Below, piece by piece: positions 1 to 35,113 of a stretch of DNA of 64,000 nt (within the stretch, counting starts at the first letter, position 1; each line of letters opens with the position of its first letter). The position numbers were made by a program, and so were the translations under genes. The notes under the pieces were generated by a model. That model was not told the DNA's origin. It saw nothing but the letters and a program-made list of their open reading frames with translations, and did not search any database. The stretch is from Agelas oroides (taxonomy: Eukaryota; Porifera; Demospongiae; Agelasida; Agelasidae): assembly GCA_949130485.1 (NCBI GenBank), contig OX422187.1, positions 10,780,898 to 10,844,897 on the forward strand, read 5' to 3'.

Positions 1-1043
1 CCATTTCCAATCACTCGAAGCTATACAAACATATAGAAACATCTTACTAGGCAGTTATTAGCTGTTTAGATGAACTACTCCAGCCTCTTTGCACTTTATC
101 TACACAAATCAAGCCACTGGCACAGGTAGTCTTGAAGGTTATCTGTTACCAACTTGAGCTCGGAAAATAACTTACCGACGTTTTGACTGAATGCTCCAGT
201 CGTCATCAGGGTGAGAGTGAAGAAGTGCGAACAACGTTGCTATTTATAGCCATGCCCTGGAAAGCACACGAGAATGTCATGAACATTGAAGTTAAAGGGT
301 GAGGAGCCCTATATCTGGACACCTTTTAAGCTTTTGCTTACCAAATAATGGCACATTGCTAGGTATGCAGCACACTAGACCTGTACGTGTACCTCAGGCA
401 TCGTACTTTTTGCATTCCAAGTTTGAAGTCCAAAGTCCGCAGGATACCCAAGAATGAGCAAATTTGTTCATGTGGTTCACAAAGTGAAAGTTGGCCTAAT
501 ACACTTCCATAAACTGAATGTTTCCACATAGGACTGCCTGTTTTGAAGTCCAGAGGGGTTTAAAAACGTTTTCTAGCATTTACTTCTCAGCTGCTAGTGC
601 ATCCATGAAACCTCATGAAGGTTCAAAGGATGTTTCCCAAAAGAATGCCTTGAGTTGTTGAGCAGCTTCTACTTTTTTAGTCCCTATTTTCAGAAGAATC
701 AATCAGCATTTGTGGAAGAAGTTTGGGTTGCTTTGGTCTTGCACATCTGTATGCTATTGAAATTGCCTGTCTTGGTTCCACGGTTATGCTAACGATGCTA
801 AAAATGTAGTCACATAGGTCTTCCGTTGAAAGAAGAGATTGAAAAGAAGCTCTTGGAATAAATCTCTAGAAAACCTATTTGGAGACATTCTATGGGCTTC
901 TGGTTAATTTATCATACCTGCACAACCAAGAAAAGTAACCCATGTGTTTCTACAATTTGCATGCATTCATAACTTGGTACATATATACAAACCTTGTGTA
1001 GATACATTATACTATGAATGTCATGGTGGCCTTCCACCCTTAC
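1..1043 (-). other. Intron of RTK-0, holding a retroelement-like fragment
   Basis: No exon is recognisable here. The next propeller exon, which lies 641 bp downstream in RTK-1, must be left of the window. At about 150-255 is a short repeat with a GTCATCAGGG core and TTTATAGCCATG, also seen at 26619-26725. Read on the minus strand it contains AAAACGTCGGTAA, which recalls the 3' ends of Penelope-like elements. Confidence 0.5.
150..255 (-). repeat. Dispersed repeat, possibly a Penelope-like element 3' end
   Basis: The minus strand reads CCTGATGACGACTGG, then CAGTCAAAACGTCGGTAA. A diverged copy lies at 26619-26725 in an RTK-2 intron. Resemblance to Penelope-like 3' ends is a recollection of the family, not a search result. 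No reverse transcriptase is present. Confidence 0.35.
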
Positions 1044-3268
<2,225 letters not shown>

Positions 3269-3961
3269 TGTCAGAAATCCAATTTGAATTACTCAGAACT
3301 GTGGTGAGCAAATAGTCGAGAAGATAAACACTAAATGTTGTGCCAGCAGCAATCTGATTTTGTTGACCCAGAATATAATCTCCCCCCACAATACATTGAA
3401 CTTAAGTGGCTCCTCAAAATGGGTGGGTGGGGGTGGGGGGGGGGGGGGGGTGAGCATATTTTCTCCAGTTACGATATTTCAATTGAGAATACATGCACCC
3501 ACCTCACAATTAGTCCTGTCCTATATCACTACCTTAATAAACTTAGTATGGCTACTCAACTATCACAACAGGATTATTGAATGGAGAGTACTATGCAACA
3601 AAGGCATTGTTCCTTTTCCTTGCAAACTCACTATCTGTGTCCTACAGTATGTGCATTTACCAGCCCACTGAATAGTTCATGAGTCTTACAGTTTACACGC
3701 ATGAGAAGGACAATGTTATAAAAACTAGAGTAACCACACAGGAATAATTTATCTCTATTTGGTTACTCTAGTTCCAGTGATTATTAACTGGCTAGTACTA
3801 ACAAAGGCATTGTTCCATTTCCTTCTCATGCATGTAAACTGTAAAACTCATGAACAATTCGGAAACTACAACCCTGTGTGGTCACTCGAGTTTCAGGGAT
3901 GAGTCTTACAGTTCACATGACAAGAACATAGGCTTTGGTTAGCATTGTGTTTATGCTTCGT

Positions 3962-4206
3962 TAGCCTCATGCCCAGACCCAATCTTCTCATGAAGAAAAG
4001 CTGTCTGGTGACTGAAATCAAATTCCCTGGGCTAGCATGTGCTTTTGCAACTAGTGTAACCTAGCAACGCTCAAAACATTTTCTACCATACCAACTCAAA
4101 AAATCTCACAATCTCATTAGTACTTATCACATTTCGGGAATAGATCCGACTTTGCTCACCAAACCATTTCTCACTGGGAGGCGTATGCGGGCTGGGCACA
4201 AAACTA
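3962..4206. mobile_element. Degenerate MULE-like MITE copy
   Basis: It starts TAGCCTCATGCCCAGACC and ends in GGGCACAAAACTA. Inside is a GTCTGGTGACTGAA block and its inverted partner near the right end. The layout matches the better preserved element at 62558-62880. A clear target duplication is not visible. The copy at 23198-23451 occupies the same paralogous position, so insertion predates the RTK-0/RTK-1 duplication. Confidence 0.55.
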
Positions 4207-4869
4207 AACTTTGGTATAAGTGAACTTAGTTAGCAATTTTATTTGTTGTAGTTCATGCATATGCTAATTCATGCATAATTTTTATGCTTTGCATTTCTTC
4301 ATAACTGGCTGTCAAAAGAAATACTATTATACTTGAACAAAGATATACTATTCTATTCACTGCATTTGCCATCTAGAGTACTGCAGCAATATAAGTACAA
4401 AAGCATAAAGGCATTGTTTCCCTGTCAACTGGAAACTATTTTTGCCCAAATTACAGCTCCAAGCAATTGCAGTTCCAAAAATCAGCTTTTGCAACTCTAG
4501 TCACAAGAGATATGGCACTGGCCTTCCATCACAAGATGAGGTATAGAAGTGGGCCAATGCACTGAAACTGGAGCGACCACTCAAGAGGTTGTTTTAATTC
4601 TTGCAGTGACAAATGTAAGCAGTTACAAACAGTGACATTAGCTCTAATACTAATACCAATGTGATTGACCGACCCACAGCATACCAATGTAAGTCACATT
4701 CAGATTGGACTCAAATTGTGAAAGGGTTTCAGGCAACAGTGCATGTGAAACCTGTAAGTAGTGGGCAGAAATTGAACTATGATACCATGAGCTGGTTCAA
4801 TACATGCATATTTTAAACCAGCTCATAGTATCATACTGCTAAAAACTTCCGTGTTTATGACACACGCGA

Positions 4870-5200
4870 GTGCTTTCACCATGTGTTGTTTGCTGAAGTG
4901 TGTGTTGAAACAGCATGCCTACATCACTTCATGTGTTGTTTTTACACACTAAAAAAAACAACACAGGGTACGCATGTGTTGCTTATTCTCAGTGGTGAAA
5001 CAACATGAACATGCATGTTAATCGAATGCTCCACAAAATAACAGGGTACGCATGTGTTACTTACACTCTGTGCTGAAACCACATTAACACCATGCATGTT
5101 AATCGAATGTTTCACAAAATAACAGGGTACGCATGTGTTACTTAGACTCTGTCCTGAAACAACACATGTTCTTCTACCACATAGCAATTAGTGTCAGAAC
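4870..5200. repeat. Imperfect tandem repeats rich in CATGTGTTGTT
   Basis: Units of roughly 80 bp repeat the motifs GGTACGCATGTGTTAC, CATGTTAATCGAATG and CACAAAATAACAG about two to three times. A related but differently amplified array lies at 23871-24250 upstream of RTK-1. Confidence 0.6.
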
Positions 5201-5394
5201 AACACATGCATTAGACAGCATGTGTGTACCCCGTGTCGAATTTTGGGGCATTACATTAACATGCATCTCCCTACATTTGGGAACAGCTCCCTTTTACACT
5301 ACAATTGTTCCAGCATAATCACTAAAGCAAGCTTGAATCCCTTGTATGCCCAATCTAGTTAGTACAGGAATACTATAATATACTATTAGCTGCA

Positions 5395-5700
5395 GATTAA
5401 CATCTTAGTACGCCGGCTGAACCAAAGTACGCTCGGCATACCATCTTCACGATGCGCTGAGCTCGAGGTATCGTCTCTGCACACGACTTCGCAGGGAGTA
5501 CCGGTTACTACATAAGTGCTAATTTGCTGATTGAATGCAAGTACGCATACACACAGAAACTTACCTCCTTCACGGGTCTACCGAGCTTTTCGTCCGGCAA
5601 AGGTAAGCAAACGATCGAGGTACTTTCTTTGCCGAAGGCCCGTTCCGTAGCCGGCTATTTAGAAACCAGACATTCCGGATTCCGTGCACGTGACGTGTTT
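5395..5700 (-). promoter_or_regulatory. Conserved upstream block, possible 5' non-coding first exon of RTK-0
   Basis: TTAGTACGCCGGCTGAACC and the sequence beyond it are nearly identical at 24510-24800 upstream of RTK-1 and partly kept at 36115-36150 upstream of RTK-2. On the minus strand a strong donor (GGAG then GTAAGT, last exon base 5565) is conserved with 24676. A 5' untranslated exon about 2.3 kb upstream of the ATG would explain it. Transcript data are absent, so this is a guess. Confidence 0.3.
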
Positions 5701-7340
5701 CGTCAAAGGAGGATGGAAGCTAGTAATTAGTAGCCTCGTTCCCAGGCTCCCCCCCGTGCGCGAATTTCTATCTGACGCACCCTTTTCGAACATAGTCTCT
5801 GCACGAAGTTCATGCTAACAAACTGCGCATGCGTGGATGGGTGGAGTTAAACCCTTGAACTCTATACAGCTGCATAGCGTGAACAGCGTACAGCGCAGCG
5901 TTTCTGCTACCAGCTAAGCCTGCCAACCTGTGAATCTTCAGCATATGTAGTAGAGCTGTTCAAAAATGCCAGCAATATAGTTAATCTGGATTATATTGTA
6001 TCTCTGACCGTGAATGCTCTTCACAATACTTATTGTGAAGTTCTATTATTCCTATATATTATGATTTATGCAACAGACTAGTACAATCATATTCTTGCAG
6101 CCACACCCTTCGCAAAGAGAGGAAGAGTCTTATCACACTACAAATGATGAGTCGTCACTGAGGAATACAATTATTGTATACTGCACAGCTAAACCTGCCT
6201 TTGCTATCATGTCTGTGAATGTCAGAGTACCATTTAGAAAAAGCACAATTGGTCATGGCAACATTCTGCTGTGGCAGTGACTTGATGGTGGTAGTTTGAC
6301 CAGATTCTTCCCCTTTTGTGCCAGGGACGAGGCCAATCCACTATGACAAATAAATGGCATCCTTGTCTGACTTTGAAAATCAGAAAATGTCTTTGGTAGC
6401 AGTTTTTGCATAAAACGGCTCTGCAGTTGATTCACCATTCAGTCTCTCTTCAGTCACCTGTGTTCACATCTTCAACATCAAGCAATGACTTTGGGAGTAA
6501 GGGACAATTCTCTTGTCTAATTGTTGATGTGTGTCTCCAAGAGTCCAATAGAAAAGGACAGCAATTTGGTGTGACAATAGGAACTTGCGCAGGTTCATAT
6601 CAGCAAAATAAGTCATTTTTGTGGACACAATTTCATCTGGAAAAGAAATGAATAAATAGCTTTAATTTCCATCATCTTTTGATCACTTTGAGGGTGGCCT
6701 GGGAGATTTTCCCCATCAGGAAGCTACAAGGATTCTCCACACCCCTCCTCTTCCTAGGAAGACATTGATGTCTTTCATGTAGTAAAATCTCCCAGCCTGG
6801 ACTTGTATACAAACTTCAAACACAGCCACAGTGCACCTGCATATACAGTGGGAGAAGGCGTGGGAGATCTCATCACATGCAGTGATGTCATGTAACATCA
6901 GGTAGACAGAATGCTGTCACACAAGGGGCGGTACTCAATCATTACAATTTATATATACTTGGGGTTGTGTTGATCAGTTCTGAGTGTACTAAAGTAGATG
7001 CATGACACTGCCTTGCAAATGTTTACACTTCAAACAGAAATAGGATTTAGAAGCCGGAAGGGTCTGAAGATTGTTCGTCGAGCAGAGCCTTCCATGTGCC
7101 TACCGTCTGTCTACCTAACGCTACATGAAATAATCGCATGTGATGACATTTTCAGGTCTTATTCCACTGTATTTCGATAGAAGTATATACAAATACTGCA
7201 TGGAGACGTTGAAGATTGGCTACTTTCAATGTCAATAGGTTGACTTGTGGTCAAACACTCAAGCTCTCGGCAGTGAAATCAAGCTGTCAAGTATCGAAAT
7301 GGTCGAACTTTTAAGACCTTTGCCTTTACTGTGACCATAG

Positions 7341-8262
7341 AAGGTGTGGTTTCTCAGAATCACTGTAGCTATAGAGGTTCTGCAGTGACGTCATCACCAA
7401 TTTAAAATTCATAATTAGCCATTCCAAACATTTGCAGGTAATACTGATGGTCCAGCTAGCTCAAATCTAAAATATGAAGGCCTAACTCCTTTCCATTGAT
7501 TTTATATAAATTCTTAAAGTCAAACATTTTGCATAGGATTTGTACAGCGAGTGGCAAAATTCGTCACTCGCCATACAAGTTAATGCTAAAAGATCAAACT
7601 TTGACAATTTATATAAAATCAACTATCATTAATTTAGAATTTTCACTTGAGATTTAAGCTATTTAGACCTTCCTTATTGCCTAGAAAAATTGGCAAGACT
7701 ATTAAATTAAAACTAATAAATTTAACCCTTTTGATGACATCACATGCAGAACCTCTATACACTGTAAAAAATTGGAGGTTAATTTAACCCAGAAAAGGTC
7801 ATCTCAGTTGCACTCTGGATTCATCATTCAGTTTAAAATGGGTTACCTCAGTTGCAGGATCTATACCACCTCCCACTTTTACCACAGTGTAGGGTTACAG
7901 TGTTTGTGTACTCAAAGTTCCAATAATTATGGCATGAATACTTGCATAAATGCTGCCCAAAGGTTAGCCAATAGTACATGAATATTTTTCAGAGTCAATC
8001 CAATAATACATGAATATAGTGAGAGTTCCACCCCCTTTTGGCACAAACATGCAATAACAAATTGAATTTCATTTGCAACCCAATTCATTGTTTGCTAGAA
8101 ACCTGCACTGGACAAGGGGTGTAACCCTAAACCCTGGCAAAAGTAGGTGAGCCACTGCCTGGACCTAGATGAATCCAGACTGCAACTGAGATGACCTTTT
8201 CTGGGTTAAATCAACCTCCAATTTTTTACAGTGTAGCTACAGTGACTGAGAAACCACACCTT
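7341..8262. mobile_element. Palindromic MITE, interrupted by a younger MITE
   Basis: The left arm starts AAGGTGTGGTTTCTCAG and runs through CTATAGAGGTTCTGCAGTG. The matching right arm is split: its inner part ends at CAGAACCTCTATA (7759) and resumes with TAGCTACAGTGA (8234). AT-rich inner arms also pair. Confidence 0.65.
7760..8233. mobile_element. 474-bp MITE with TA target duplication (Tc1/mariner-like)
   Basis: Terminal inverted repeats of about 66 bp start CACTGTAAAAAATTGGAGG and differ at only about two positions. TA flanks both ends (7758-7759 and 8234-8235), and removing the element plus one TA restores the host palindrome exactly. A TA duplication points to the Tc1/mariner superfamily. 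No ORF is present. Confidence 0.8.
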
Positions 8263-8639
8263 CGCACATTAAAAAAACAACATAGTGGTTGACCAACCAA
8301 TTGCTTTTGTCGACCACAACACTAGTTCAGTCACAGAGGCAAACTTGAACTTCGCTGTTAGTAGCTATAGCTCACCTTGCAGCTTGCTTGATGACTGTAC
8401 GAAGATATTTGTAGGGTTCATGAGTACAACTCCACCCACTCACGCATGCGCAGTTCGTTTCATGAACTTAGGTGCAGAGACTAAGTTCGAAAAGGGTGCG
8501 TCAGATAGAAATTCGCTCCCCGTGCGCGAACGAAAAATCGAAAGGAAAGGGGGAGCCTGGTGAAATTTATCACGTGAGAAACGTCATAGGTAGAGAGTTC
8601 AGCAGAGCATCAAGATAAGAATTCAACATAATAAACGCC

Positions 8640-9416
8640 AGAAGCAGAAGGAAGATGCCGAAAACTTCCAACGCATTCTACCACCCGCTCTTCAACGTTC
8701 CATGGAACTCTCTCGGGAAAAGGAGCCTCCACCTGGCTTACAACACTCCCCATAGATGAAAGCTGCTTTCAGAGACAGCCTTTCACTCAGATATGGTTGG
8801 CCGCTTCAGAATTCACCATCTCACTGCAGCTGTGGACAACCATTTAGTGTTGTGCACGCCCTGACTTGCAAAACTGGAGGCTTCCCAGCTGTGAGACACA
8901 ATGAAATGAAAGATATTACCGCCACATTGCTAACTGAAGTTTGCCATGGGGTGACGACAGAACCCCATCTACAGCCACTCTCAGGAGAGTCCCTATCTCA
9001 CCACTCTGCCAACACTCAGGATGGTGCTCGACTGGATGTGGCAATGTCTGGATTCTGGGGAGGGAGATTTGAAAAGGCATTTATTGATCTAAAGATATTT
9101 AATCCCAGTGCCCAATCAAATCGCCATGGTCCGCTACCATCCGTATATCACAAGCATGAGCAAGAGAAGAGAAGATCAGGGAGTACGTGAGATCGAACAT
9201 GCAACATTTACACCACTAGTGCTCTCCACAACAGGTGGAATGGGACGAGCTGCAACGTTTTACAGGAGACTTGCATCAATGCTAGCTGAAAAAAAGAGAT
9301 ATCTCCTACTCCACGGCTCTGAACTGGATACGATGCAGACTAAGTTTTGCACTTCTGAGAGCTTCAATTATGTCCATCAGGGGAGCGAGGTCATCCCGAC
9401 ACCATCCAGCAACTGA
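8640..9416 (+). pseudogene. Decayed transposon-encoded ORF, C-terminal region
   Basis: Two overlapping frames (8756-9190 and 9108-9416) carry one protein broken by a frameshift. Features are a LSLRYGWPL start, a CSCG...HALTC metal-binding-like cluster, RHNEMKDITATLL, then ARLDVAMSGFWG with FIDLKIFNP and FTPLVLSTTGGMG. The conserved D...D-x-K spacing suggests a restriction-endonuclease-like fold. I recall this ORF type as common in invertebrate mobile elements but cannot name the superfamily. A further frame break lies upstream near 8740. Confidence 0.55.
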
Positions 9417-9607
9417 GTGTCCAATCGACCTTCAGCTTGCAGAAGGCCACCTCCACTAACTCAAAATCACTAAATCAATTATACATGTATTCTTCCTATT
9501 TAATTTTTATTTCTATTTTCTATTTCTGTCTACTTATATATATACATTAATGTCAGTTTCTACATTGTACAGCTGGTTTGTCTATTACCTTTTATTATAT
9601 AAAAAAA

Positions 9608-9956
9608 TTAGTGCTACGTGATGACGTAATCATACTGTGAAAGGTCAACTCGATTTACACAAGCAGCTTTCGTTTGTTTGGGACGAAACTCACTCAATGG
9701 ATACTGTGACTCGAGGTCTAGATCGTCCTCTATGGCATTTTATAATAAGTTCCGTGGGGATTCCCAAGGAAACACTCAAATGCTTCGCGCGTAAGGAAGA
9801 GCTATAGCCGTCGATCTAGAGCTCACCTAGCAGTATCCACTGAGTGAGTTTCGTCGCAAACAAACGAAAGTTGCTTGTGTAAATCGAGTTGATCTTTCAC
9901 TATGGGCCTCTAGGCTCTATGGCAGTCAGTATGATTACATCATCACGTAGCACTAA
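9608..9956. mobile_element. 349-bp hairpin MITE
   Basis: The ends TTAGTGCTACGTGATGACGT and its inverse at 9937-9956 pair, followed by long inner arms containing CACAAGCAGCTTTCGTTTG and GATCTAGA-like centres. It lies inside the 4.3-kb insertion. No clear target duplication was seen. Confidence 0.65.
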
Positions 9957-9997
9957 ACTATCTCGCGCGTATCACTAATTACTAGCTTCCAACCTCC

Positions 9998-10457
9998 TCT
10001 ACTTGAAAGCAAAACCATCTGCAATACGCGCCCCAAAAAGTTACTGTGAGCATTGTAGTATATAGGCAGTGAGTATTGAATTACATGCAGAGTTTTGTGG
10101 TTCTGCCCAGAAACCACACTTATCACAGGCTGCATGCTAATGCCTCCCAAGTAAACAACGTGAATGCTTTCTATGTACAACAACTACAAAACAAGCAAGT
10201 TTCTTCAAGCCTCTTCTGTTAATCTTCACTTTCATTTCAGAACATATAGCCAATTAAAACTGAGAAATGCATAAAAATGAACATGCATGGCTGGTTAGAA
10301 AGATCAGTTTTACAACGACATCTTTAGGACGGTGGTGGGTCAACTTCTATAATAATGTAATCTAATACACGAGTATCTTCAAGAAGTCTACTCTACCAAA
10401 CATAACACATGCTAAGGAGATGTATGTTCTAATGTTACTACAAGACTTGGTTCAATT
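9998..10457. other. 3' flank of RTK-1
   Basis: No gene is seen. The stretch matches 24820-25260 downstream of RTK-2, so the RTK 3' flanks were duplicated together with the genes. A polyadenylation signal could not be placed with confidence. Confidence 0.6.
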
Positions 10458-22211
<11,754 letters not shown>

Positions 22212-23197
22212 TGTCCTCTTTTGCAGTGAGTGAGCTTTGAACAAGAACAGCCCAATTTGAATTACTCAGAACTGTGGTGGGCAAATAGTCGAGAAGATAA
22301 ACACTAGATGTTGTGCCAGCAGCAATCTGATTTTGTTGACCCAGAATATCAATGAACTTAAGTGGCTCCTCAAAATGGGGGTGAGCATATTTTCTCCAGT
22401 TACAATATTTCAATTGAGAATACACCCATGCACCTCACAATTAGTCCTGTCCTATATCACTGTAAAAATTACTTAGTTACATAAAATAAACTTAGTATGG
22501 CTACTCCAGTATCACGACAGGAATATTGAACTGGTGAGTACTATGCAACAAAAGGCATTGTTCCTTTTCCTTGTCACGCATATACAAACCCACTATCTGT
22601 GGCCTACAGTATGTGCATTTACCAGACCACTGAATAGTTCATGAGTCTTACAGTTTACATGCATGAGAAGGAAAAAGAACAAAGTTATTATAAAACTAGA
22701 GAAACCACACAGGAATAACCCTACATGTGTGGTTACTCTAGTTTCAGGGATTATTAACTGGCTAGTACTATACAACAACAAACAACAAAGGCATTGTTCC
22801 TTTTCCTTCTCATGCCATGTAAACTGTAAGACTCATGCACTATTCGGAAACTAGAACCCTGTGTGGTTACTCAAGTTTCATGCATGCACTGCAAAAACAA
22901 AGTTGTTAGGTTAGCAAAGTATTTGGTTACTACAATTACGTGACTATCCTTATACTATGAAATTTTATGAATGCAGGGCTGGAAAAGGAGCTGAAACTTG
23001 AGTAATTTTTTACTAGTCTCCCACAAATTGCTTTACAAGCACCAAATTATTTGAATTAGCATAGGAAAGACAGTCACACAATTGTAGTAACCAAATAATT
23101 TGCTAAAGTTGCAATTTTGTTTTATAGTGCAGGGATGAGTCTTACAGTTCACATGACAAGAACATAGGCTTTGGTTTGTATTGTGTTTATGCTTTGT

Positions 23198-23451
23198 TAG
23201 CCTCATGCCCAGACCCCATCCTCTCATGAGGATAAACAGTCTGGTGACTGAAGTCAAATTTCTTGGGTTAGCATGTGCTTTTGCAACTAGTGTAACCTAG
23301 CAACATTCAAAACATTGTGTGCCACACCCACTCAAAACATCTCACAATCTCATTGGTACTTATCACATTTTGGTAATAGATCCAAGAAATTCGACTTCAT
23401 TCACCAGACCATTTCTCACCGTGAGGCGTATGCGGGCTCGACACAAGACTA
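23198..23451. mobile_element. Degenerate MULE-like MITE copy
   Basis: It runs from TAGCCTCATGCCCAGACC to CGACACAAGACTA. Internal AAATTTCTTGGGTTAGC and its inverted AAGAAATTCGACTTC partner match 62558-62880. It is the paralogous counterpart of 3962-4206. Confidence 0.6.
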
Positions 23452-23870
23452 AACTTTGGTGTAAGTAAACTGTAGCGACCACTCAATAGGTTGTTTTAAT
23501 TTTTGCAGTGACAAATGTAAGCAGTTACTAACAGTGCCATTAGCTCTAATACTAATACCAATGTGATTGACCCACAGCATACCAATGTAAGTTACATCCA
23601 GGTTGGATTCATATATGCTTGACTAGTGGACTGTATGTACCCACCACTTTCATCATGCAGAACAGCCTACAACACTATCACTCAGCTCAGTCTGTAGCCA
23701 TTTTCTATCCGGGAACATTTTATGACAGAGATGTACTTAGTGTGCATATCACATCAAAATATGGAAGGGTTTCAGGCAAGAGTGAGAAACCTGTAATTAG
23801 TGGGCAGAAAATGCATGATACCATGAGCTGATGCATATATTAAATGAGCTGATGGTATCATACTGCAAAA

Positions 23871-24152
23871 ATACACACGTTTATATGACACAAGAGAGTG
23901 TTTCTGCCATGTGTTGTTTGCTGAAGTGTGTGTTGCAACAACATGCGTACATTACATGTGTTGTTTTTACACACTTAGAAAACAACATGTGAACGCATTT
24001 GTTACTTACAAAAATACACACGTTTATATGACACAAGAGAGTGTTTCTGCCATGTGTTGTTTGCTGAAGTGTGTGTTGCAACAACATGCCTACATTACAT
24101 GTGTTGTTTTTACACACTTAGAAAACAATACGTGAACGCATTTGTTACTTAC
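23871..24152. repeat. 141-bp unit in two tandem copies
   Basis: Each unit starts AAAATACACACGTTTATATG and ends near GCATTTGTTACTTAC. It contains CATGTGTTGTTTGCTG. The copies are nearly identical, so duplication is recent. Confidence 0.85.
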
Positions 24153-24509
24153 AATCAGTGCTGAAACAACATGAACATGCATGTTAATCGAATGTCCCAC
24201 AAAACAACAATGGGTGCACGTGTTACTTACACTCTATCCTGCAACAACATGAACATGTTATTCTACCACAGAGCAATCAGTGTGCTGTTTCAACTTGACA
24301 CCAAAAAGCACACGTCAGAACAACACATGCATTGGACAGCATGTCTATAGCCCGTGTCGAATTTTGGGTCATTCCATTAACATGCATCTCCCTACATTTG
24401 GGAACAGCTCCCTTTTACATTACAATTGCTCACTAAAGCAAGCTTGAATCCCTTGCATGCCCAATCTAGTTAGTAGAGGAATACCATAATATACTATTAG
24501 CTGCAGATT

Positions 24510-24800
24510 AACATTTTAGTACGCCGGCTGAACCAAAGTACGCTCGGCATGCCATCTTCACGATGCGCTGAGCTCGAGGTATCATCTCGGTACACGACTT
24601 CGCAGGGAGTACCGGTTACTACATAACTGCTAATTTGCTGATTGAATGCAAGTACGCATACGCACAGAAACTTACCTCCTTCACGGGCCCACCCAACTTT
24701 TCGTCCTGCGTAGGTAAGTAAACGATCGAGGTACTTCGTTTGCATCCAATCCGAAGGCCCGTTTCGTAGCCGGCTATATAACATTCCGGATTCCGTGCAC
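24510..24800 (-). promoter_or_regulatory. Conserved upstream block, possible 5' non-coding exon of RTK-1
   Basis: Near-identical to 5395-5700 and partly kept upstream of RTK-2. The minus-strand donor GGAG|GTAAGT ends at 24676. It lies about 2.3 kb upstream of the RTK-1 ATG. Function is inferred from conservation and position only. Confidence 0.3.
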
Positions 24801-25260
24801 GTGACGTCAGACTCGAAACCATCTGCAATATGCCCAAAACAAATACTGTGAGCATTGCAGTATATAGGCAGTGAGTACTGAACTACATTCAGAGTTTTGT
24901 GGTTCTGCCCAAAAACTACACTTACCACAGGCTGCAATTGCCTCCCAAGTAAACTGTGAACGTGGATGCTTTCTATGTAGCTACAGCAACCACAAAACAA
25001 GTAAGTTTCTTCAAACCCCTTTCCATTGATCTTCACTTCCATTTCAGAACATACAGCTGATTAAAACTGAGAAAGTGCATGAAAATAAACACGTATGGCT
25101 GGTTAGAAAGATCAGTTTTACAATGACCTCTTTAGGACTGTGGTTGGTCAACTTCTATAATAATGTAATCTAATGCACGAGTATCTTCAAGATGTCTACT
25201 GTACCAAACACATGCTGAGGAGATGTATGTTCTAATGTTACTACAAGAGTTGGTTTAATT

Positions 25261-35113
<9,853 letters not shown>

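Larger units (their letters stand above)
3269..5707. other. 5' flank of RTK-0, homologous to the 5' flank of RTK-1
   Basis: No coding gene is seen. The stretch aligns by eye, segment by segment, with 22212-24800 upstream of RTK-1, so it was duplicated with the gene. It holds a poly-G run near 3424-3450, a degenerate MULE-like element (3962-4206), short tandem repeats (about 4870-5200) and a block at about 5395-5700 shared with the 5' flanks of RTK-1 and partly RTK-2. Confidence 0.7.
5731..8560. mobile_element. 2.8-kb MULE-like TIR element, right end truncated
   Basis: The left end starts TAGCCTCGTTCCCAGG. The first ~130 bp, including TTTCTATCTGACGCACCC and TGCGCATGCG, recur inverted at about 8410-8560. 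The right end stops at GGAGCCTGG and lacks the expected final bases. No transposase ORF was recognised inside. Family assignment rests on the TIR shared with elements that carry 9-bp duplications (38391-38961, 37269-37646). Confidence 0.6.
5708..9997. mobile_element. 4.3-kb composite transposon insertion between RTK-0 and RTK-1
   Basis: The paralogous flank of RTK-1 near 24800-24830 lacks this block: there a CACGTGACGT motif runs almost directly into AACCATCTGCAATA, while here the same motifs are about 4.3 kb apart. The block is bounded by an inverted repeat of about 24 bp with one mismatch (5708-5731 and 9974-9997). Inside are a MULE-like element, a nested MITE pair, a decayed transposon ORF and a 350-bp hairpin. 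Whether the outer repeat is a true transposon end or an older hairpin is unclear. Confidence 0.6.
22212..25260. other. Intergenic region between RTK-1 and RTK-2
   Basis: No gene is seen. It combines the RTK-1 5' flank (homologous to 3269-5707) with the RTK-2 3' flank (homologous to 9998-10457). It has a degenerate MULE-like element, a 141-bp direct tandem repeat and the conserved upstream block at 24510-24800. The longest open frame, 24497-25042 minus, spans several unrelated repeats and is not supported. Confidence 0.65.

Noticed and set aside
23871-24152. CRISPR-like array
   Set aside because: Two direct 141-bp copies without short repeats and unique spacers in eukaryotic DNA. It is an ordinary tandem duplication.
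24497-25042. 181-residue minus-strand ORF between RTK-1 and RTK-2
   Set aside because: It spans a conserved non-coding block and the 3' flank of RTK-2, and its counterpart upstream of RTK-1 (9953-10183) is broken. No known domain.
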